NCBI GenBank assembly: GCA_030844895.1
Contig: CM061231.1
Span: 156,951,889 to 157,015,888, forward strand
Length of the DNA: 64,000 nucleotides
Origin: Ambrosia x helenae
Lineage: Eukaryota > Streptophyta > Magnoliopsida > Asterales > Asteraceae
Direction of reading: 5' to 3'
The stretch's first letter is position 1. Each line of letters opens with the position of its first letter. The notes under the pieces are model-generated. The model worked only from the letters and a program-made list of their open reading frames with translations. It was not told the DNA's origin and ran no database searches. This document shows, in pieces, positions 10,855 through 21,380 of this stretch. Position numbers and translations under genes: made by a program.

Positions 10855-13693
10855 TAATAATAATAGAAGAAAGTACCTATCAGCTTTGTCGAAACCAAAT
10901 CTAGCCCCAAAATAGAAGGCAACAGCCAGAAGCCATGCATCACCGTGAACAGCAACTAAAGCTAACCAATCCTTCTCTGGCATTCCGTCTCTAGCGAAGT
11001 TGATTCCCAATGCAGGTTCCGGAAGCTCTGGAGGTACTTCTTCAGCAGGCAAATTGACCTCCCACTGCTCATTAGGAAGTCCATACAGACAAAGATTTTC
11101 CTTTTCTGTAATCCAACAAAAAAAAAAAAAAAAAATCTTGTTGAAATGTAATACTTGACTGTTTAACTCATGATGTTTTGAGCAATTGCATGAAAAATGT
11201 TACATACAATTGGAGAAAGTAAGGTAAATTGCGTACGATAGAAAAAAGATGAGAGCATTGTTACGTGTTAATGCAATTAATATCCATGAAAAGAGATGGA
11301 AAATTAATTAATAAAAATCTGACTGCAAATTCGTACACACATATACGTAATAGTGGAAACAAAATCCATTAGCATGAAAATATCGTGATAAAGACTTATA
11401 GCAGAATTTGTTAAATTACATACGCTAAAATGCAAAATTATTACTAAATCCAGATACAAATGACCTCCATCAAACATTTTCTGGCACTAAAAGGCATTGC
11501 TCCAAGTCTTTTACAAAGCCAGTTATATCACAGCCATAGTTATCGATAGCGAATAGAGGTAAATAGCGACGGGCTACTAATATGCTACGTAGCGACATAG
11601 CGGTAAGGTATTAAAATATTTAAAAATGTTTTTATGTACAAATTTACAAGTATAAGGACCAAATGTTTATATACACAAACTAATTTTATAGTTTCTATGT
11701 AGAATTTAGAAGTTTTAGGCATTATATGTAAACAATTGAAAGATAGAGGGGTTAAATATGAAAATATATAAAGTTATTTAGTATTTATAACCCTAAAAAG
11801 CATCTGAACAGAGAAACACAAACAGTCAGCCGCCTCTTTATCTTCCCTTCGTTTCTGGAAAAAAAGTCGCCGGAATCGTCGCCGGAATCGCTATATTACC
11901 GCTTTTGACCCGCTAAACACATGATAGCGAGTGATAGCCGCTACGCGACGCTATTCGCGATCGCGGCCGCTATCACCGCTATTAACAACTATGATCACAG
12001 CGTCAGCTATCTTTCAGCAACTACCATACAGCAAGTTAAGGAGTTTAGAGCTTTAATACTTTGACCTCACACGCATGCTATAAACCACTTATATGAACCT
12101 TCAACTTGATAACATAAAATTCAAGTTTAAGACAGATAACAAGTGTTTAAATAACTTAAAATTTACCAAATTGGTTATCTGAAAACATAAGTGGTCAAAA
12201 ACTGTGGTTCTAACCAGATTACACTACTCTAAAACACCAAAAACATAATCGTTGTCAAAAAAAACCTCAGGAAGCACCCATCTCAGATAGATAGCAATGC
12301 TAATGATACCAAAGGAAAAAAAAAAGAAAAAAAAAAGAAGTAAAACTGTAGACAGATGAGCTTTCAAATTACTTTGATCAAATGAAGCACTGTGACCCAA
12401 GCAGTTGAACCCCTGCAATATCCGGTAGTAAATATATTTTGACAAAAGGATATTTCATAGCAGGTGCCGTTATTATTTAAAGCAAAAACAGCATTGAAGT
12501 AGTTAAAGATTGAAGAACACCATTTATGACACTGAAATAAATAAAACCATTCTAGCAACTTATAAGTAAAAAAGGAAATCCGGCACAGATAAGTAGATAC
12601 CCTAAATGCCTGAAACAATTAAGTTGGTTCCCAACTTCTATGATAAAAATCTAAAATAAAAGTGGCAGCGGAACTCGGAAGAAATCACACACACACACAC
12701 ACAACTATTATGAAGTTTCAGTATGCGGAACATGTAGCCAATAAGAATATGATAAATGAACATGAAACTGAACGACGCAATAAAACTTCCTACTAACTTT
12801 TTAAAATTTTAGGTCAAACGTATCGACTATGCAACCATAAACGGAATATATTTGTTAAATATCATGATTCATGACAACAAGAAATAACATATAAAAGAGA
12901 GAAGTTTGTCTATTAACACCAACAATCATTATCACGTCCACTCGCTGCACTCCTATAAATGCAGTTTCAACCTGGAACGTAAAATCTAGAGCCGCAAACC
13001 AATCTCAAATTTCACGCGGTTGGTTCGCTACAGATGTCCAAAAGGTTAAACATCAATTTAAATTTCTACCCCTTTCCCATCCATAGAAATTGCAGCAATT
13101 CCCATTTTCTAATCATGTATAGTCGAAAAATAGCAACAACCTTCATCCTTATGACTCTCTAAGATTATATAACTTCTATGTAAGCGATATTGGTTTAACC
13201 ATACAAAATCCTTCCTTTTTTTACCGGTATTTAATATATTAATTAATGGGGTTGGTGGTCCATCGGCAAAGGCGAAGCCTTTAGTAACACCTAAGTTAAA
13301 AGGCCTTGTGTTCAAGTCCAACGGTCGACACGATTAAAGAAATTCGCTTTAGTCAAAACTATCCAAAGCAGCAGTTATCAAGAAACTGATACAATTAATG
13401 CATAAATTTTGAAATAATATAACATTACTCCTTTAATTAAACCCTAATTGCACATAAAGTTACTTCAAAAAGTAAGAAAAAGAGACTAACCAGGGTCACA
13501 CCGCTGATAAAACTCTTCAACATCTGCAAAAAAAAAGACTCAAACTTTATAAAATTAAAAAACAATAAAAATAAAATAAGGAAAAGGGTTGAATACCAGT
13601 AGTGAGAGCTTTAATAATTCCAGCTCTTCGACTCTTGAAGTCTCTGAAAACCTCTTCAACAGTACGAGGGTTGTAGGGTTGACTTCCGTCCAT
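10170..13693 (-). CDS. AL: ALFIN-LIKE PHD-finger protein
   Basis: Alfin-like proteins are plant nuclear proteins whose C-terminal PHD finger reads histone H3K4me2/3 and whose N-terminal Alfin domain binds partners such as PRC1 RING proteins. Five exons are visible: 13597-13693, 13491-13523, 10877-11105, 10522-10651 and 10170-10442. All have GT-AG borders and matching phases, giving 253 aa, the usual family length. The Alfin domain runs from MDGSQPYNPRTVEEVF through the WLALVAVHGDAWLLAVAFYF core to about residue 140. A Ser/Lys and acidic linker follows. The PHD finger is at about 200-247, with C4HC3 ligands in CGSCG, WICCDICERWFHG and CPAC. The frame is intact throughout, unlike neighbouring genes. 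The 2.4-kb second intron carries a MITE and a SINE, and the third intron a long microsatellite. Which AL paralogue it is cannot be decided. Confidence 0.96.
10746..10865 (+). repeat. (GATAAT)n / (AAT)n microsatellite in AL intron
   Basis: GATAAT/GATAAC units pass into pure AAT units over about 120 bp, starting about a dozen bases inside the donor end of AL intron 3. It is likely polymorphic. The frames reading Tyr-His or Ser-Leu repeats through it are artefacts. Confidence 0.95.
11535..11993. mobile_element. hAT-type MITE, CATAGTT family, in AL intron
   Basis: CATAGTTATCGATAGCG ... ATTAACAACTATG with a perfect 8-bp duplication ATCACAGC (11527-11534 and 11994-12001). The interior resembles the 4335 element but is shorter. 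It lies in the large second intron of the AL gene. Confidence 0.88.
13248..13333 (+). mobile_element. tRNA-derived SINE-like head
   Basis: GGTTGGTGGTCCATCGGC resembles an A-box context and TGTTCAAGTCC a B-box, about 60 bp apart, as in plant SINE heads. There is no poly-A tail and no clear duplication. It lies in the second intron of the AL gene, antisense to that gene. Confidence 0.5.
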
Positions 13694-13859
13694 GTTCCTC
13701 CTGCAACTGTCGATCCAACAACAAAAAAGAAGCAAAATTTAGGGGTAATTAAGGAAGAAAGATGGAGGAATTGAAGAGAAGGAGGTTGACCTGGATTGAA
13801 ATTGAATGAATTGATAAAAAGAGGGAACAATTTGACTCTTCAACAAAACCCTAGATTTG

Positions 13860-14370
13860 TCCAATCAATTATTATTTATTAAACCAAAAGGCTTCGATAT
13901 GTTTTTTGTTTTTTTATACTTTTTTAACCCTGAAGATTTACATCGCCTAAAAAGCTACCTTCGAAAAAAACATGACCCGAACCCGAATTTGAAAAAACAT
14001 GTTTAGGTTGACTAGAAAGTAAAAAGATATGTTTAAAAAATTGGTCGGGTTTAGGTTAGATCGTATTAGAAATAGGTCGGGTTTGGTAGATCAATTAACC
14101 CATTTAAGTATTTAGAAAAAGAAAAAAAAAGATTTATATTTTCTTTTGTTTTTTTATTTTTACTTTTTACATAGTTAGTCATAATAATGTTGGTTTTTGG
14201 CACATCATATTATTTATTTGTTACACTCACACTTACCATTAAAGTCACACATTATTGATAACTTGCTTACAACCCAAACTCGCTTGTAACATGTCAACAT
14301 GACTCGTTTAAAAAATTGGTTAAATTGGTCGTGTTCGGGTTGACCCGAATTTATGTGTGTGCGGGTTATG
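13860..14370. other. No gene seen
   Basis: AT-rich promoter-side flank of the AL gene. The TGACCCGAA-type phrases suggest an old repeat. No open frame with a recognisable domain. Confidence 0.45.
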
Positions 14371-14378
14371 GTTGAAAT

Positions 14379-14852
14379 TAGGGGTGTAAATGACACGTAG
14401 TGGCTCGAGAGCTACCTAGAATCGGCTCGGTAAGAGCCTTAACGATCCCGAGCCCGAGCTCGAGCCTGAAATATGGCTCGTTTAGTTATCGAGCCCGAGT
14501 TCGAGCCCTAGATACAAAGCTCGATTGGGCTCGCGAGCCTAAACGAGCCCAAACATAATTATAAGTTATTTATATATCTCTTATAATTTATAGCCCACAT
14601 CTCCAAAGCCCAAGTCCTTATTTCATAGGCCCTTTTAATAACACTCTCGAGCCGAGCTTTGAGCTCGTTTGAGATTGTTCTCAAATCACCTCGAGCCGAG
14701 CCGAGCTCGAGCTTTTGATTTTGCTAGCGAGCCGAGCTCGAGCTCAAGATTGTAGGCTCGAACCGAGCCGAGCTTGAGCTCGAGCTTCATAAAACCATAA
14801 CGAGCCGAGCTCGAGCCCAGTCAAGCTCGGGCTCGGCTCGTTTACACCCCTA
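14379..14852. mobile_element. hAT-type MITE with GAGCTCGAG-rich arms
   Basis: TAGGGGTGTAAAT at the left and CGTTTACACCCCTA at the right are terminal inverted repeats of the classic hAT type. A perfect 8-bp duplication GTTGAAAT flanks them (14371-14378 and 14853-14860). Both arms are built from GAGCCGAGCTCGAGC repeats and are complementary, so the element can fold into a long hairpin. Confidence 0.87.
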
Positions 14853-14860
14853 GTTGAAAT

Positions 14861-15371
14861 ATATAACATGAATAATATTATGGTTTGGGTTGCACATTTC
14901 AACTTGTCAACTCGACACGGTTGACACACTTATCAAAAGCTATAACTGGTCCAACCTAACGATAATGCATCATTCGTCTAACAATTGTACATGTACGAAC
15001 AATTTATGTCATGTGTAGCAACGCCACACGCTTTTTGTCTTCATAGATAGTCAAAATATGGAGGGGATTTGGTCTAGATTAGTATGTTATATCTTTATTC
15101 TCTTTGGAGAATAAACATGTATTAGGAATTTGAGTCTATGTTATTGTATGGTTATACGACACATCGTATATTAAAATCAGTTTGTGTCTTTCATATATAC
15201 AATCATTTTGTATGATCTATTATTGTTATTCGGTGTGACACATTTAAAAGATGTTCAACATATATTCGCGTGTCACATGATAATAGTTACTTGCGTACTT
15301 GACAAAGTCAAGTTATGGTTTCTACCTCTTAGGGTGAATAGATAAACCAACCACATTAAACATAACCGAAA
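14861..15371. other. No gene seen
   Basis: AT-rich DNA without recognisable coding or repeat structure. Confidence 0.4.
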
Positions 15372-16615
15372 TCTATATCTATCTATATATCTATCTATAC
15401 ATATAATAAATCAAAGCCATTTTAATGACATGGTACATATAATAAACCAAAACTATTTTAATGACATGACATTCAAATAGGGTATTCTCTTCATTGAGTG
15501 TGTCATTTGTCATCTTATGTGGCAAGGGCTTTATTTTAGGAAAAATAATAATTTAAAATTTAAAAACAAAATTAGATTTTTATCTCTAATGTTTTCTCCC
15601 ATAACTTTTAAACGTTAATATCTTTTATATACGAGATTTTTTAAAGAAAAAAATTACACCAAATTAACGAGCGTTTTATTATCTTTCCAACGGGTACCAT
15701 AGTGCTATATAAAAAACGGAGAAAAAAAATGATTATATTTTTGTGTGGTTTTGTCCATAAAGGAAAAAACACAAAGTGTTCAGGTTATTCATTAATCATG
15801 TATAGGCAAGTCATTAGTTATGTTCAAACCAGTAAATATGATTTTTATTTACAACATGTGTTAGCATTGGAGTTGTACATTGTTTTAGGTTAGGTTTTAA
15901 TATTAAAGTTATATTGTGTTTAAGGTTATGCACTAACATTGAAGATACATTGTTAATTGTTTTAGGTTAAGTGCTACCCGAAGCTTTCCTGCATGTAACC
16001 TTAAAACGCATCAGTCTATTTCAGGTGTAAAATTAATATTTCAAATTAGATTTCTTAACCCGGGACGCTCCCGGGATATATTAGTTTAAAAAAAATTGTG
16101 GGTTTGGGTCGGGCCTGGGATTAGGTGCTACCCGACCTAATTACCCTTTTTTTTATATTATAATATGATAACTTATGGCAGAGATCTGTTTAAAATAATA
16201 ATAATAATAATAATCATTAATCATATATTGGCAAGTCATTAATTATGTTGTCATATTAGATATTTTATTATGTCATATTAAATATTTCAACCCGGGACGC
16301 TCTCCAACAGGTAATTGCTATGTTTTCTTTTTCTACCATATTCTGAAATAGCTCAAATCTTATTGTATGCAGTTAAAGAACTTTGACTGAATGTATTGGT
16401 GCTAAACAATCTTTGTCCCCTTAAAGTGCTTGGGATCTTAATATTCTGTTTTAGGTGTTGATGTTGTAAGGTAAAATGGATATTTTGGTATATTTTTTTT
16501 AAAAGTATCTAATGTAAGTTGATACATAGATGCCATTTTTATAGTTTAGATACTTCTAATTTTATTCACTTTACTTAGATTTCTCAACCCGGGACGCTCC
16601 CGGGGTATAAGCTAG
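15372..16615 (+). mobile_element. Non-autonomous Helitron
   Basis: The 5' end is TCTATATCTATCTATATATC. The 3' end is a CCCGGGACGCTCCCGGGG hairpin followed by TATAAGCTAG, with insertion between host A and T, as Helitrons do. Internal copies of the hairpin near 16062 and 16292 show nested or truncated relatives. There is no Rep/helicase coding. It is closely similar to 57832-58705. Confidence 0.82.
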
Positions 16616-16638
16616 TAACATAATACAATGGAAAAGAA

Positions 16639-16752
16639 GTTTTTTTTTTTTTTGAAAGGCGAATTTCTCACTCCTTGTGAGACTTGAACTCAAGACCTCA
16701 CACTTTTAGTGTATTAAAAGACTTTGTCTTATCACTGAACCACCAACCCGAA
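16639..16752 (-). mobile_element. SINE-like element, minus strand
   Basis: On the minus strand it reads GGGTTGGTGGTTCAGTGATAAG (A-box region), then GAGTTCAAGTCTC (B-box), and ends in a run of A (T run at 16639-16652). A short tRNA-derived SINE; no duplication was recognised. Confidence 0.6.
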
Positions 16753-17829
16753 TAGTTGTTGTTTTATTTTATTAAGCTGGCTATATCAAGTTGGTTTCGA
16801 TTGCATTTTTTTTAAAGATATGTTTCGTTAAGAGAAAGAAACCCAAGATTTTAATGTACGTAAATCCTAAATACATATTTGTCTTTGTGTTTTACCTTTT
16901 CCAAGGTCCAAGGTTGTCTTAGGAATGGATTGTTTAACACAATCAACTAAGGATTCAATAATTAATCGAACTATAGTAGGTTTTACACGTTCATTACCAT
17001 AAAACTTTTGATTATGGGTTGTAATCGAACCATGAAAACTGCCAAATAGACAAATAGTATTGAACACCACAAAGTGAGATAGAATGGAGTTTGCATAAGT
17101 GTTCAATTGATTGTGACTTGTCATAGACTAATCTCGAAGCATCCTCTTTGTTGCATTGTTGTCTTAATACCAACCTAGTTTTTTCAAACACCATAACTAT
17201 TTATTCCTAAAGCCCCACAATACTTCAAAACTACGCATTTCACTAATATAATATCCAAAATTTTACTAAAATCGGCATATAAAGCATGAAAAGGAAAATC
17301 TAAAGTGGTCATGTTAGAGATAGTATGTGAGTTTGATGGTAACTAAAAGCAAATATGCAATTTGTTCGCCTCCTTTCAATTACTTTTTCAATGGTTGGTA
17401 GGATGACTAACTTCATATAAGTGTTTTTTTTTTTTTTTTTTTTTTTTTTTTTGAATTTTCACTGTACTTCATTTACGGGTGAAGTTACATTATTAACTGA
17501 ACCCTATCAAATGGAGGGGTATGGTTATACACTTATAATTGTGTATCCATGTAGACATGAAAACTTAATTGACCAAATAAACAAACTATGTTTTCAATGG
17601 GCTGTGAACTGTGAAGTTTCTATATCCAAAAGAAATGGACTCCCTTTTTCAATGTACACTGAAATTATGACCTTCGAAAAATACGTCATAGATGGGTAGA
17701 TGATTGAGTACCCTTTGAAGTGGTGTAAAAGAGTGTGAGGGTTGTATTGTTTGAAGAACATGTTGAGGGCAGTGTTGTTGCTCGAAAATATAATTAGAGG
17801 ATTGTTGGTTCAAAACATAATGTGGTGGT
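16753..17829. other. No gene seen; T(32) tract
   Basis: AT-rich intergenic DNA. A run of about 32 T lies at 17421-17452 and may mark the tail of a minus-strand retroposon. The 92-codon frame across it has no recognisable domain. Confidence 0.45.
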
Positions 17830-18001
17830 GGACGTGGCGAAGCTTGACCCGAAGGTTCGGGGGGTCGGAAGTCACTAGTTTCGGGGGGTCGAAACCCTAT
17901 ATTTCCAAAAAAAATTATACGAATACTATATAATCGAAACTTCTGCGCGAAAATTCGGGGGGTCGGCCGCCCCCTCCCGCCCCAACAATGCTGCGCCCCT
18001 G
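17830..18001. mobile_element. hAT-type MITE
   Basis: The right end GCGCCCCTG (reverse CAGGGGCGC) is a hAT-type terminus and the left end GGACGTGGCGAAGC is its weaker partner. The flanks are an 8-bp duplication GTGGTGGT (17822-17829 and 18002-18009). GGGGGGTCGGAAG-type repeats fill the interior. Confidence 0.62.
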
Positions 18002-18162
18002 GTGGTGGTGGTCAAAAATTGATGATGGTTTTGTAGGGGTGTAAACGGGTCAAGTCGTTCCTTAGTTACTTGAAAGATTGAAACGAGCCAACCTAAACGA
18101 GCTCAAGTTCAAGCTTAGGCCTAAAAATAAGCTTGTATGGTCTGACACCTACATAAAACTAG

Positions 18163-18374
18163 GAATGAGCAAATGGTATTGGGTACCGTAACCGAACTAG
18201 TACCCGTAGCGAATGATTTTCGGTACCCATCTTTTGGCATTTTAGGGTTCATTACTTTCAATTCAGTATGGTACCGGTATTTTACATTCAAATACTTGTA
18301 TTGTTCCGGTACCCATTTTTTATGATTTTAGTATCAGTACTTTTGGTACCAGTACCGGTACCAAGCTCATCCAT
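18163..18374. mobile_element. MITE split by LTR insertion
   Basis: It starts CTAGGAATGAGCAAATGG and carries GGTACCGGTACC blocks, then AAGCTCATC at its right end, like the element at 1-173. The solo LTR inserted at 18375 duplicated TCCAT at the very end of this MITE. The MITE flank resumes at 31640 (CCATAAATA, compare CATAAAAC on the left). Confidence 0.55.
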
Positions 18375-18978
18375 TGTAACGACCCTGGCTGACGTGGCCG
18401 GGTCGTCGGGTCAGATTATCGGAGCTACACAGCGGAATCCAGGGTAATAACAGTCTTTAGTCTTCCAGGATCCACGTCATCATATCTGTTGGGTTACCTG
18501 TACACATGTCAAAAATAGTTTCTGTCAACATAAAGTTGGTGAGGTCGTGTATTTTATAAAGTGAATGGCCAGTTCGTTTATTGATAATTCTTTTATTTAA
18601 AATATTCTTTTATAAACATGCTTTACAATTATAATTCTGGAGGGGAAAATATATTCTATTAATTCGATTATATGTCTATTATTCCGATTATATTCTATTG
18701 GTTGCCATTCCTATCTATGGTATCACTCTACTTGTGATAAATATAATTATTTCTACCCTCTACTCGGGTAAAACTGGTTCTTGTCCTCTAGTTGGACAAG
18801 AAAGGAAATGGCGATACCGTCCAGTACTGTCCTTGTCGTTTCTATTACCCCCTTTATATAACTTTTATTAATAATCATTCTTTTATGTAAAGCATTATTA
18901 TGTTTTCTTGTAAATGACATGTATTCCCCCGAAAACACTTAATAAAACAGTAAAAGTGGGGAGTTCACGATACTCACA

Positions 18979-21002
18979 TGTGACATCCGTCACCCTCGTC
19001 TTTTAGCAAGTTGTCAATTTTAGTCCTTTGTCTATTTTGAAGCTTCACCTCTAGTCCCCTTCAAATATTATTTTATCTATGAATGAATTTTTAATCCATA
19101 AAACGCCTTGAAAATTTATTTTATTTTGCTAAACCATATCCACCAATTTTGAAATGATCATACAAAAACAATCAACTATTTTAGTATAGAATGTTAACTA
19201 CTAAATAATTTAATTTATATCTATCCTTCTAAGATTTCATAAAAGTTCCGATATTTGCTAAGGATATTAAATCACTAATGATAACATCCATTCTATTAGG
19301 AGTATATGTATTCAAAAGCGTTATGTAATTCGTTTCCTTTACAAGTATTCTTTTGGACTAAAGCTTAAATGAATTTAAATCAATTTAATAAATCAATTTA
19401 ATGAATCACAACCGTTACATGTAAACCTTATAAATGACCAAAGTAGTAGGTCCATTTTGACACAACCTCAACCACTCTCCGCCACCGTGATCCACCATCA
19501 ACCTGACCAAACCACCGTCCTTGCTTCTGCCATTTAAAACCACCACTTCTGATCACCGGTGTTCACCACTGTTTTGGGCTGTAACCCTCGGTTCCGTGAG
19601 TCACATCTCTTCCAGTTCGGTTTAATTCGATTCAGTAGTATACAACCGGAAACATCCATCGCTGTCACATTATGATTCGTTGTACTATCAAGGTATTGAA
19701 CACAACCCTTGTTTCGTATGCTTAAATTGTTTGACCAATGATTTGTTCCGGCGACTACGGTATCATATAATCTAAAATTGGCTTGTAAAAGATGAATGTA
19801 CCAATTAAATTCAAATATATATATATATATATATATAAATATATATATAACGCTTTGTTTGATTGTTTTTCCGTTTACGTTGGTTGTTGTGGGATTCGAG
19901 TCCGGTCGGGTAATAAGAACATCTGCTAGAGTTCTTTCGTTAGTTTCTTTTCTACTCCTTTTCATGTTATAAGGCTTTTAGAAACGTCATACATGACCAC
20001 AAATTAGGTGTTTGTGGAGACCTTTAGCCGTAAAAAAATAGCTTTACATACATTTTTTCTAGCTCTGCTACTTTGATGTTCTATGTACCTAACCTTAAAC
20101 CTTCAGTCACTGTAATAATATTATAACATTTAGGCTATGAGTCGTTGAAATACAAGATCTCTTGAAGCCAATTTTAGCAAACATGTACTATATTAATATT
20201 ATTAATTATGGGTTAACCAAGCTTTATGATATGATTCTCATCTGATTTTTCTACTTATATTACGTAAATAAAGGTTGTTGTTTGAGAATTGAGTCTATAT
20301 TTGATCTAACTAAAAAAAATATGATGGTACATATATATATATCCTTGAGATATATTTAAAGTGTTATACAAGCATTAATAATTGTAATTATAATACATAG
20401 TTAATGTATTTAATTTCAGTAAACTTGGAGTTTCTCATATGATTAATTCATTAAATTGTATTAATTACTAATACAAACGAGAATTCAACGATTAACCACA
20501 CATCTTAAAAGTTCCGTCGCCGGAAAGATCAATAAACTCAAAGAATGATCATACAACCAAATTATTGCTTATAAATTTTAATAATGAAAATATAGGTTCA
20601 ATCATAATTATTGATTCTCGTTGGTTCCTTACAAGTTCATCATCACAATCAAAGTGAGTATATCTTTCCCCTTTTTCATGTTTTACTCTTTTGGGGCTAT
20701 TCATGTACACTATTATCAAATGTTATTCTTATAGTTAATGCAATTCTCATGTGTGTTTGCTTTATGTGAATTTGTGTGTATGCTTAGTTAAAATCATTAA
20801 CCGTTCTGCGGCCTAGCATTTCAATGAATAGTACTATGGTATACCCCCTTGAGACTCTGTTGAGAGAATCTTGGTCATTGTCTTGTTAATTCATTATTCA
20901 AATTGTTAGTCATGTGTTAGTCATTATTCATAGGCTTGGTTTTGACTGATACTACTTATTACATAATTGCAAATGGTACCGCACATGAATTGCTAAACAT
21001 TT

Positions 21003-21052
<50 letters not shown>

Positions 21053-21328
21053 ACAGGGTATGCTCACCAATACAATTTTTGTATTGACCAAATTATTTTG
21101 TACATGTTTCAGGTTGTTTTTGAGATGCATCCTTTAAGCTTTCGGATTTATAGTTAGATTTTGATTCATTGTATCTCAATTTAGTTGGCAGTTAGAATCG
21201 TTGTACTTCATTTCAATGTAATAAATTATTTAATCAATGTATTCAAATTTACACTTTAGTCCATGAGCTATTGAACAATCGTCACTACGTGACACCTCGA
21301 TGTTTCCGCCATCGGTTGGGGTGTTACA
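18979..21328 (+). repeat. 5' LTR of the LARD-like element
   Basis: Starts TGTGACATCC and ends GGGGTGTTACA. It matches the 3' LTR almost base for base apart from (TA)n length and a few substitutions (for example AGATCAATAAAC against AGATCAGTAAAC). The 143-codon minus-strand frame at 19534-19965 recurs in the other LTR and is not a gene. Confidence 0.93.
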
Positions 21329-21331
21329 GAT

Positions 21332-21344
21332 TGGTATCAGAGCC
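21332..21344 (+). other. Primer-binding site, tRNA-iMet
   Basis: TGGTATCAGAGCC, three bases after the 5' LTR, is complementary to the 3' end of initiator tRNA-Met. It primes minus-strand DNA synthesis. Confidence 0.92.
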
Positions 21345-21380
21345 ATGGTTATAGGGAATTAGGTTATTAGAATGCCTTTT

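Noticed and set aside
10471..11052. Frames with Ser-Leu and Tyr-His repeats
   Set aside because: They read through the microsatellite and introns of the AL gene; the AL exons fully explain the coding parts.
19534..19965. 143-codon minus-strand frame, repeated almost identically at 28127-28561
   Set aside because: It lies in both LTRs of the same element, crosses a (TA)n run that differs in length between copies, and has no domain; it is duplicated because the LTRs are.
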